From an uncultured Bacilli bacterium (GTDB lineage: Bacteria; Bacillota_I; Bacilli_A; RF39; UBA660), in the NCBI GenBank assembly GCA_947632685.1, contig CANRQD010000078.1, positions 1-5,888 on the forward strand: a stretch of 5,888 nt of DNA, in the 5' to 3' direction. Below the pieces are notes generated by a model, which was not told the DNA's origin, made no database searches, and worked only from the letters and a program-made list of their open reading frames with translations. Shown here one piece after another: positions 1-5,731 of the stretch. A program made the translations under genes and the position numbers. Each line of letters starts with the position of its first letter. The stretch's first letter is position 1.

Positions 1-1
1 T

Positions 2-217
2 AAATATATAATAATAAATCATAATAATGGCTATTATAGTTTATATGCTCATTTATCAGGATTTGCAGTAAAAGAAGGACAACAAGTTACAAAGGGACAA
101 GTAATAGGTGCTATGGGAATGACAGGTTTTGCAACAGGAGTACATGTACATTTTGCAATTTGGAAAGGATATCCGTATTATGGTGGTCAAGTCTATAATG
201 CGATGAGTTTTTATTAA
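2..217 (+). CDS. M23 family metallopeptidase, C-terminal part (5' end outside window)
   Basis: This is the end of a LytM-type zinc peptidase, a family that cuts peptide cross-links in peptidoglycan outside the membrane. The visible 71 codons are open from the window edge to a TAA at 215-217. They show the family's C-terminal half in order: a glycine/tyrosine strand, then YAHLSG (His codon at 50-52, the family's catalytic histidine), then VKEGQQVTKGQVIGAMGMTG. The final HVHF motif (His codons at 143-145 and 149-151) corresponds to the usual HLHF, whose second His binds zinc. The GFATGVHVHF segment is a mild variant of the common G.STGPHLHF. The first zinc-ligand pair (HxxxD), any signal peptide and any LysM, SH3 or coiled-coil domain lie upstream and cannot be seen. 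The stop is followed after one base by the walJ ATG, so the two are probably co-transcribed. Family assignment is strong; the substrate cannot be judged. Confidence 0.9.
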   Translation, partial: KYIIINHNNGYYSLYAHLSGFAVKEGQQVTKGQVIGAMGMTGFATGVHVHFAIWKGYPYYGGQVYNAMSFY

Positions 218-218
218 A

Positions 219-974
219 ATGAAAGTAAAAGTATTAGCCAGTGGCTCTAAAGGAAATAGTTCATTAGTAATATGTAATGATACAAAATTACTTATTGATA
301 TAGGAATAACTTTTTCTAAGTTATGTACTCATTTAGAATTAAATAATATTTCAATAGATGATATTAATGCCTTATTAATTACCCATAGCCATGCAGATCA
401 TATAAAAGGTTTATCAACGTTTATAAAAAAGACTAACATTAAAATATATATACCAGAAAAAATGTATATAGAATTATCAGATATTGTTCCAAAAGATAGA
501 TGTGTTTTTGTAGAAGATCAATTTAATATTAATGATGTATTTATAGAATTAATTCATACATCGCATGATACAAATATTTCAGTAGGTTACATTATTGAAC
601 ATAATAATAAGACTCTAGTACATGTAACAGATACTGGATATATAAATAGGAAATATTTACAAAAAATAGTAGATAAAAATATTTATGTAATAGAGAGTAA
701 TCATGATGAAGCTATGTTAATGGATGGCCCATATCCAAGATTCTTAAAAGAAAGAGTTATAAGTGATAGAGGCCATTTATCTAATAAAACTACAGCTAGT
801 TACTTAAAAAAGGTAACTACTAATAATACAAAATATGTAGTATTAGCCCATATAAGTGAGAAAAATAATACTAAAGATTTAGCATATAAAGAATCAAGTG
901 AAGCAATAAAAGATAAAAATATAAAACTTTTAATTGCAGATCAAAATGAAGAATCTGATCTTATAGAGGTATAA
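219..974 (+). CDS. walJ: WalJ/YycJ/VicX-type MBL-fold metallo-hydrolase
   Basis: This is a 251-residue metallo-beta-lactamase-fold protein of the YycJ (WalJ, VicX) group. The N-terminal LASGSKGNSSLV (residues 6-17) is the group signature. The di-metal site is complete by motif: THSHADH at 55-61 (HxHxDH), H116-D117, TDTGY at 137-141 with the bridging Asp138, ESNHD at 159-163, GHLSN at 185-189 and LAHIS at 209-213. Family members have been reported as 5'-3' double-strand DNA exonucleases linked to mismatch repair, and the gene usually closes the WalRK two-component operon. Here it lies one base after an M23 peptidase gene and one base before rlmH. The ATG at 219 fits the family N-terminus. It has no convincing Shine-Dalgarno; the only candidate, GATGAG at 202-207, is 11 bases away. 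Initiation may therefore depend on ribosomes ending at the TAA at 215-217. The length is slightly below the roughly 260-270 residues usual for the family. Confidence 0.93.
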   Translation: MKVKVLASGSKGNSSLVICNDTKLLIDIGITFSKLCTHLELNNISIDDINALLITHSHADHIKGLSTFIKKTNIKIYIPEKMYIELSDIVPKDRCVFVEDQFNINDVFIELIHTSHDTNISVGYIIEHNNKTLVHVTDTGYINRKYLQKIVDKNIYVIESNHDEAMLMDGPYPRFLKERVISDRGHLSNKTTASYLKKVTTNNTKYVVLAHISEKNNTKDLAYKESSEAIKDKNIKLLIADQNEESDLIEV

Positions 975-975
975 A

Positions 976-1431
976 ATGATAAAAATAATAACTGTTGGCA
1001 AAATAAAAGAAAAATATTTATTAGATGCTATAAAAGAATATAAAAAGAGATTAAGTAAATATACAAAATTAGAATTAATTGAAGTAAAAGATGAATCAGC
1101 ATACGAAAAAGAAAAAATTATCGAAAAAGAAGGAGAAAGCATAAGTAAATTTATTGATGAAAAAGATTATATAATAACATTAGAAATAGAAGGTACAGAA
1201 ATATCATCAATAGATTTTTCAAAAAAAATAGATAGTATTTTAAATGTTAATAGTAATATAACCTTTATAGTAGGTGGTAGTTATGGTCTTTCTGATAAAA
1301 TAAAAAAAATATCTAATTATAAATTATCATTTTCAAAAATGACTTTTCCACATCAACTATTTAGAGTAATTTTGTTAGAACAAATTTATAGAGCATTTAA
1401 AATAATAAATAATGAAAGTTATCATAAATAA
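976..1431 (+). CDS. rlmH: 23S rRNA (pseudouridine-1915-N3)-methyltransferase RlmH
   Basis: RlmH is a small SPOUT-class methyltransferase that uses S-adenosylmethionine to methylate N3 of the pseudouridine in helix 69 of 23S rRNA (position 1915 in E. coli), acting on assembled 70S ribosomes. The 151 residues are near the usual 155-159. Conserved parts are the start IITVGKIKEKYL (4-15), the AdoMet-knot loop FIVGGSYGLS (97-106) and the C-terminal block LSFSKMTFPHQLFRVILLEQ (117-136), followed by IYRA (137-140) and the invariant YHK end (149-151). A good Shine-Dalgarno, GAGGT at 966-970, lies inside the last codons of walJ, five bases before the ATG. This confirms the start and an operon. The walJ-rlmH neighbourhood is common in Bacillota; in Staphylococcus this gene is orfX, the integration site of SCC elements. 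No sign of damage or transfer. Confidence 0.97.
   Translation: MIKIITVGKIKEKYLLDAIKEYKKRLSKYTKLELIEVKDESAYEKEKIIEKEGESISKFIDEKDYIITLEIEGTEISSIDFSKKIDSILNVNSNITFIVGGSYGLSDKIKKISNYKLSFSKMTFPHQLFRVILLEQIYRAFKIINNESYHK
1414..1431 (+). other. SCC attB-like sequence at the rlmH 3' end
   Basis: The last 18 bases of rlmH, encoding ESYHK and the stop, match the staphylococcal SCC attachment core as I remember it (of the form GAAGCATATCATAAATGA) at 14 of 18 positions, including the unbroken stretch TATCATAAAT. The match follows largely from conserved coding (YHK-stop), so it does not show that cassettes insert here. No second copy and no ccr recombinase gene occurs in the window, and ung follows after 18 bases, so the site is empty. 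It is a potential, not a demonstrated, attachment site. Confidence 0.25.
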
Positions 1432-1449
1432 TAAAGATGGTGAGATAAT

Positions 1450-2112
1450 ATGATAGGAAATGATTGGGATTTATATTTAGAAAAAGAATATGAAAAAGAC
1501 TATTTTAAAGAACTAATTTCCTTTATTAATAATGAATATAAAGATAAAACTATTTATCCTAAAAAAAGTGAAATATTTAATGCCTTTAGATATACTAGTT
1601 ATAAGGATACTAAAGTTGTTATATTAGGACAAGATCCTTATCACGGAGAAAATCAAGCCGAAGGATTATCATTTTCAGTAAAAAATTGTGTAAGAAAACC
1701 TCCTTCACTTCAAAATATTTTTAAAGAATTACATGATGATTTAAATATTCCTTTTCCAACAAATAATTCATTAATTCCATGGGCTAAAGAAGGAGTCTTA
1801 CTTTTAAATACAGTATTAACTGTAGAAGCAAAAAAACCAGCTTCACATAAAAGTAAAGGTTGGGAAACTTTTACCGATGAAGTAATAAAATTATTGAATC
1901 AAAAAGATACACCTATAGTATTTATATTATGGGGTAGTTTTGCAAGAAGCAAAAAGGATTTAATTACAAATAAAATTCATTATGTTATAGAAAGTGCACA
2001 TCCCTCACCATATTCTGCATATAATGGTTTTTTTGGAAGTAAACCTTTCTCTAAAACAAATGAATTTTTAAAATCAAAAAATCTAAAAGAAATAAATTGG
2101 AATATAGAATAA
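1450..2112 (+). CDS. ung: Uracil-DNA glycosylase (family 1)
   Basis: Ung removes uracil from DNA (from dUTP misincorporation or cytosine deamination) and starts base-excision repair in the cytoplasm. The 220-residue length is typical. All family-1 elements are present: the water-activating motif LGQDPYHG at 59-66 (catalytic Asp62), the GLSFSV strand (72-77), the proline-rich loop KPPSLQNIFKEL (83-94) and the uracil-recognition Asn120 in VLLLNTVLTV. Also present are GWETFTD (137-143), WGSFARSKK (161-169; Arg166 where many members have Gln) and the DNA-intercalation loop HPSPYS at 184-189 (commonly HPSPLS). The start is set by the Shine-Dalgarno GGTGAG at 1439-1444, five bases before the ATG. 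The gene lies 18 bases after rlmH and is read as the last cistron of the walJ-rlmH operon. It ends in the terminator shared with pta. A catalytically intact enzyme is expected. Confidence 0.97.
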   Translation: MIGNDWDLYLEKEYEKDYFKELISFINNEYKDKTIYPKKSEIFNAFRYTSYKDTKVVILGQDPYHGENQAEGLSFSVKNCVRKPPSLQNIFKELHDDLNIPFPTNNSLIPWAKEGVLLLNTVLTVEAKKPASHKSKGWETFTDEVIKLLNQKDTPIVFILWGSFARSKKDLITNKIHYVIESAHPSPYSAYNGFFGSKPFSKTNEFLKSKNLKEINWNIE

Positions 2113-2141
2113 AAAAAATCCATTAATATGGATATTTTTTT
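2111..2141. terminator. Bidirectional intrinsic terminator between ung and pta
   Basis: A perfect 6-bp stem (ATCCAT 2118-2123, ATGGAT 2128-2133) with a TAAT loop is flanked by an A-run on the left (2111-2118) and a T-run on the right (2135-2141). After one A-A mismatch the runs can extend the stem as A-T pairs. On the plus strand the hairpin plus T7 terminates the ung operon; on the minus strand the A8 becomes a U-tract for pta. The pta stop codon (2123-2125) lies inside the hairpin and the ung stop (2110-2112) touches its edge, so only 10 bases separate the two genes. Confidence 0.85.
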
Positions 2142-3133
2142 ATTTCTTGTGCTTGAACAGCAGTTATTGCAACAACTCCCACAATGTCATCTGTAGAGCA
2201 TCCCCTAGATAAATCATTTATAGGAGCAGCAATACCTTGGCATATTGGTCCATAAGCTTCAGCTTTTGCTAGACGTTGAACTAATTTATAGCCAATATTT
2301 CCAGCATCTAAATCAGGAAATACTAAAACATTAGCATGTCCTGCTACTTCACTATTTGGCGCTTTACTTTTAGCAACCTCAGGAATAATAGCAGCATCTA
2401 ATTGAAATTCTCCATCAATTTTATATTGAGAAAATTTTTCTTTAGCAATTTTTACAGCTTCTACAACTTTATCAACATCAGGATGTTTAGCAGAACCAAC
2501 GGTAGAATGTGAAAGCATTGCAACCATAGGTTCCTTTTCTACTAATAATTTAAAACTTTCAGCACTACTTGCAGCAATAGAAGCTAGTTTTTCAGGATTA
2601 GGATTTTGTTCTAAACCACAATCAGCAAAAACAAAAACTCCATTTTCTCCATAACAACAATTAGGTACTACCATTAAGAAAAAAGCAGAAACTAGAGAAG
2701 CATTTTCTTTAGTTTTTATAATTTGTAGTGATGGCCTTAAAGTATTAGCAGTAGAATGACATGCACCACTAACAACTCCATCGGCATATCCCATTTTTAC
2801 AAGCATACAAGCATAATACATATTATCATTTAAAATAAGTTCTGAAGCTTCCTCATAAGTCATACCTTTATTTTTTCTAATCTCTACAAATTTATTAATT
2901 AGTTCTTCAGTAATATCAGAATTTTTAGGATCAATTATAGTAGCACCACTAATATCATAATTAGAAAAATTACTTATAATTTCATCCTTATTACCAATAA
3001 TAATTATATTAGCAATATCTTCTTTAATTATAATAGATGCAGCTTCTATAACTCTAGAATCCATAGATTCAGGAAGAACAATTGTTTTTATATCTTTTTT
3101 AGCACGATTTTTTATATTTTCAATGAAATTCAT
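2123..3133 (-). CDS. pta: Phosphate acetyltransferase
   Basis: Pta interconverts acetyl-CoA plus phosphate with acetyl phosphate plus CoA. With acetate kinase it forms the acetate/ATP branch of fermentation. The protein is 336 residues, the short catalytic form without the N-terminal DRTGG/AAA-like regulatory part of the long E. coli enzyme. Motifs in order: IVLPESMDSRVIEAA (18-32), YADGVVSGACHSTANTLRPS (116-135), FVFADCGLEQNPNPEKLA (167-184), MLSHSTVGSAKHPDVDKV (206-223), the LVFPDLDAGNIGYKL stretch (270-284) and the active-site loop DLSRGCSTDD (307-316). Ser309, Arg310 and Asp316 there correspond to catalytic residues studied in the Methanosarcina enzyme. The Shine-Dalgarno AGGAG (3139-3143) overlaps the last codons of lemA, five bases before the ATG, so pta is translated from the lemA transcript. 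No acetate kinase gene is in view. The last residues (KKYPY) are encoded by the terminator hairpin. A phosphate butyryltransferase is less likely given the Pta-type loop. Confidence 0.96.
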   Translation of the reverse strand: MNFIENIKNRAKKDIKTIVLPESMDSRVIEAASIIIKEDIANIIIIGNKDEIISNFSNYDISGATIIDPKNSDITEELINKFVEIRKNKGMTYEEASELILNDNMYYACMLVKMGYADGVVSGACHSTANTLRPSLQIIKTKENASLVSAFFLMVVPNCCYGENGVFVFADCGLEQNPNPEKLASIAASSAESFKLLVEKEPMVAMLSHSTVGSAKHPDVDKVVEAVKIAKEKFSQYKIDGEFQLDAAIIPEVAKSKAPNSEVAGHANVLVFPDLDAGNIGYKLVQRLAKAEAYGPICQGIAAPINDLSRGCSTDDIVGVVAITAVQAQEIKKYPY

Positions 3134-3135
3134 AA

Positions 3136-3678
3136 TTACTCCTTTTTCTTATCATCTTTTAATATTTCATACATTTGTCTTTTTTCATGATTATAAAATT
3201 GTTTCTTTTTATATCTAAATATAAATCTTATAATATTAGAAGGAAATGATACAATTAACTTATTAAAATCTACAACAGTGTCATTATAAAATTTTATAGA
3301 AGCAACTAATTCATCTTCATTATCATTAAATTCCTCTATAAGTTTAGTTATTTTATTACTTTTTAATAATTTTTCATTATCATCTAATATTTTAAATAAT
3401 TCATTATCAATTTTAGATAATTTATCATTCAATTCAAAATGATTTAATGAACTATAATCTTCATCTATTTCTAAAATAATTTTTTTATTTTTTAATTCTT
3501 TTCTAATTATTGGTACAAGTCTTTTTATTAAATCATGTTTTTTATTTAAAAAAATGTCACTATTATTTTCTGCTTCTTCTATTTTTATAATTGAAAATTG
3601 AAACTTATTATAATAAATAACAATTATTAATAAAATAAATGCTATAAAAGTAATTGAACCTACAATAATATAAAACAT
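3136..3678 (-). CDS. lemA: LemA family membrane protein (start placed at 3678)
   Basis: This is a 180-residue LemA-family protein, divergent but recognisable. An N-terminal membrane helix (residues 3-22, almost all I/F/V/L) is followed by a charged, helical cytoplasmic or peripheral domain. The family's first conserved block is seen as YNKFQFSIIKIEEAENNSDI (23-42) followed by KKHDLIKRLVPIIRKE (46-61), matching the usual YN.L...R..V..A...IDV...RR.DLIPNLV. The last block is FYNDTVVDFNKLIVSFPSNI (130-149), matching FYN..V..YN..I..FPSN. The middle is predicted coiled coil. LemA proteins have no settled biochemical role; several have been linked to envelope stress or antigen presentation, which does not define a function here. 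An in-frame TTG at 3694-3696 would add six residues, but it lies at the predicted transcription start. The ATG at 3676-3678 has GGAG eight bases ahead. The stop is two bases before the pta ATG, so the two genes form an operon. Confidence 0.85.
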   Translation of the reverse strand: MFYIIVGSITFIAFILLIIVIYYNKFQFSIIKIEEAENNSDIFLNKKHDLIKRLVPIIRKELKNKKIILEIDEDYSSLNHFELNDKLSKIDNELFKILDDNEKLLKSNKITKLIEEFNDNEDELVASIKFYNDTVVDFNKLIVSFPSNIIRFIFRYKKKQFYNHEKRQMYEILKDDKKKE

Positions 3679-3682
3679 ATAA

Positions 3683-3690
3683 CCATCTCC
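3683..3690 (-). promoter_or_regulatory. Ribosome binding site fixing the lemA start
   Basis: On the minus strand GGAGATGG precedes the ATG at 3678; eight bases separate GGAG from the start. It lies downstream of the TTG at 3694-3696, so it can serve only the ATG. This excludes the longer reading. Confidence 0.75.
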
Positions 3691-3701
3691 ATACAATATA
3701 A

Positions 3702-3730
3702 ATTATATCAAAATAAGTTTATAACTACAA
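3702..3730 (-). promoter_or_regulatory. Sigma-A-type promoter of lemA-pta
   Basis: On the minus strand a perfect -10 box TATAAT (3707-3702) is preceded by TGA, giving the extended -10 form TGnTATAAT. It sits 17 bases from a partial -35 box, TTGTAG (3730-3725, first three bases consensus). Transcription should begin near 3695, about 17 bases before the lemA ATG. The promoter begins directly after the U-tract of the PBP terminator, so it restarts transcription for lemA and pta. No operator-like repeat is seen around it. Confidence 0.75.
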
Positions 3731-3733
3731 TTA

Positions 3734-3770
3734 TAAATAAAAAATAAAAGATATATTTCATATCTTTTAT
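3734..3770 (-). terminator. Intrinsic terminator of the PBP gene
   Basis: A perfect 11-bp inverted repeat (ATAAAAGATAT 3744-3754 and ATATCTTTTAT 3760-3770) with a 5-base loop is followed on the minus strand by a T-rich tract (3743 down to about 3736). The stem has only one G-C pair. The PBP stop codon (3767-3769) is part of the stem. On the plus strand no T-run follows the hairpin, so it looks one-directional. Confidence 0.75.
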
Positions 3771-5731
3771 GAAGCAACAGCATTTTGAATTTGTTCATCA
3801 AACACCTGGTCAGTATCTTTAGGTTCAGTTCCTTTTATAAAATACATTAATTTTTTCTTAGTATCAGCATCAGTTGCAGGTTTACCCGTAATAGGATTTA
3901 CAAGAACTGCTGACATATTATCAGGTACATCATACCAATTATTTTCAGTATCCTTTAAATATTCTTCCATGGTATTTATCCATATATTTTGTGCATACTT
4001 ATATTCACTTGTTTTTAATTCAGTATTATCATCATAACCAACCCAAACTGCTGTTAATATATCAGGAGTATATCCTATATCCCAATTATCAGTTGATGTA
4101 GTACCACTTTTTAACGCATAAGTATGAGTCATTTTAGGTGCTATTCCAACAGCAGTAGGATAATTATAATCAACATAGTCTTTATCATAAGTAGCTGTAA
4201 GCATATTATTTAAAATAAAGCATAAACTACTATTTAATATAGCGCGTTTTGTATTTTTATATTCATATAAAATATTACCATCTTTATCTTCAACTTTAGT
4301 TATTAAATGTGGAGTAACTTTATATCCTAAATTAGCAAAAGCAGAATATCCAGCGGCCATTTCTGTTATACTAATTTCATTTGTACCTAAAGGTAAAGAA
4401 GGAATTTTTTCTAATTTAGATGTTATACCTACTCTTTTAGCTAAATCAATTAATGCATCTTCACCTAAAAATAAATGCGTTTTTACAGCATATATATTTT
4501 CTGAATATGCAATAGCAGTAGCCATAGATATTGGCTTATTACCATAAACATCATTATAATTTTTAGGCGTATATGTAATATTATTATCAAATGAAAAAGT
4601 AGTTTTTTCACTAGTAAATGTAGTAGATGAGGTGAATCCATGCTCTAGAGCAGCATAATATAAATATGGTTTCATAGTAGATCCTACTTGTCTTTTAGAG
4701 TCAGTAACTCTATTATATGAAGATTCATTATAATTTTTACCACCTATTAAAGCTAATATTGAACCATCTTTAGGATTCATCATAATAGAAGATGCTTGAA
4801 CTTTGGCTTCTTCAGGAATAGAAGCATTAATATTATTTTCTAAAATAGATTGAGCCTTTTCAGAAAATGTCGTATAAATTTTTAATCCTTTAGTATCATT
4901 TAATGATTTGGGTATACCATCAATATTTTCTAATTCTTTTAATACAGCATCATGATAATACATTGTTGTAGATAAATCCCCATCACCTTTTTTTCCAATT
5001 ATATTTAATGGCGTATTATATGCTTCTTCTTTTTGTTCTTCCGTAATAATATTATTTTGAACTAAAGCTTCTAATACTAAAAGTTGTCTTTTCTTAGCCA
5101 TATTATAATCTACTAAAGGTGAATAATTAGATGGTGATTTAGGTATTCCTGTAATCATAGATGCTTCTGCTAAATTTAATTCTTTAGCACTTTTACCAAA
5201 ATAAAATTGACTAGCATTTTCAATTCCATACATTCCATGACCATAATTAATAGTATTTAAGTATCCTTCTAATATTTCATCTTTAGTATAATCTGCTTCT
5301 ATTCTTATTGTATACCACATTTCTTCCCATTTTCTTTTCCAAGTTTTATCAAAATCTAAAAATAAATTTTTGGCATATTGTTGTGTTATAGTAGAAGCAC
5401 CTTGACTAGTTTTACCATTTGATATATTAATTATAGATGCTTTAACAATTCTTAAATAGTCAAATCCTTTATGATTATAAAAATGTTTATCTTCAGTATA
5501 TATAGTAGAATTTATTATATGTTTAGATATTCGTTTTAGAGAAGTCCATTCTTTAGTTTTATTACCCTCAAAGTATAACTTATTATCTTTATCGTATAAT
5601 AATATATTATTAGCAGTACCTATTTCTAATTTTGGTGTAGTCTTTAAATATAAAAATACACACGATCTTATTAATATGAAAAAAATTACAAATGTCAATA
5701 TAAGTTTACCTATAACCTTTAAAATTTTCAT
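3767..5731 (-). CDS. Class A penicillin-binding protein (PBP1A family; glycosyltransferase + transpeptidase)
   Basis: This is a complete 654-residue bifunctional peptidoglycan synthase, anchored by one membrane helix (about residues 8-29), with its catalytic part outside. It polymerises lipid II into glycan strands and cross-links the stem peptides. The GT51 domain (about 60-230) has EDKHFYNHKGFD (80-91, catalytic Glu80), the GASTITQQ motif (111-118), RKWEE (133-137) and ILEGYLNTINYGHGMYGIEN (153-172). The transpeptidase domain (about 310-600) has RQVGSTMKP with the nucleophile Ser351 and Lys354 (SxxK), SEN at 410-412 (SxN) and KSGTT at 541-545. The SxxK context has V and M where many relatives have P and F (QPGSTFKP). 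There is no PASTA or fibronectin-like tail. The start is supported by AAGGAG at 5740-5745, eight bases before the ATG. It is a single-gene unit ending in its own terminator. It is of the ponA/pbp1A type, but the paralogue cannot be fixed, so no symbol is given. Confidence 0.96.
   Translation of the reverse strand: MKILKVIGKLILTFVIFFILIRSCVFLYLKTTPKLEIGTANNILLYDKDNKLYFEGNKTKEWTSLKRISKHIINSTIYTEDKHFYNHKGFDYLRIVKASIINISNGKTSQGASTITQQYAKNLFLDFDKTWKRKWEEMWYTIRIEADYTKDEILEGYLNTINYGHGMYGIENASQFYFGKSAKELNLAEASMITGIPKSPSNYSPLVDYNMAKKRQLLVLEALVQNNIITEEQKEEAYNTPLNIIGKKGDGDLSTTMYYHDAVLKELENIDGIPKSLNDTKGLKIYTTFSEKAQSILENNINASIPEEAKVQASSIMMNPKDGSILALIGGKNYNESSYNRVTDSKRQVGSTMKPYLYYAALEHGFTSSTTFTSEKTTFSFDNNITYTPKNYNDVYGNKPISMATAIAYSENIYAVKTHLFLGEDALIDLAKRVGITSKLEKIPSLPLGTNEISITEMAAGYSAFANLGYKVTPHLITKVEDKDGNILYEYKNTKRAILNSSLCFILNNMLTATYDKDYVDYNYPTAVGIAPKMTHTYALKSGTTSTDNWDIGYTPDILTAVWVGYDDNTELKTSEYKYAQNIWINTMEEYLKDTENNWYDVPDNMSAVLVNPITGKPATDADTKKKLMYFIKGTEPKDTDQVFDEQIQNAVAS

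Noticed and set aside
930..1142. 70-codon open frame on the minus strand across the walJ-rlmH junction
   Set aside because: It lies opposite two well-supported genes. Its F/S/I-rich composition is what the reverse of K/E-rich AT-biased coding gives, and it resembles no known family.
3679..3696. Six extra N-terminal residues for lemA from the TTG start
   Set aside because: The TTG falls at the predicted transcription start and has no ribosome binding site ahead of it, while the ATG at 3678 has one.
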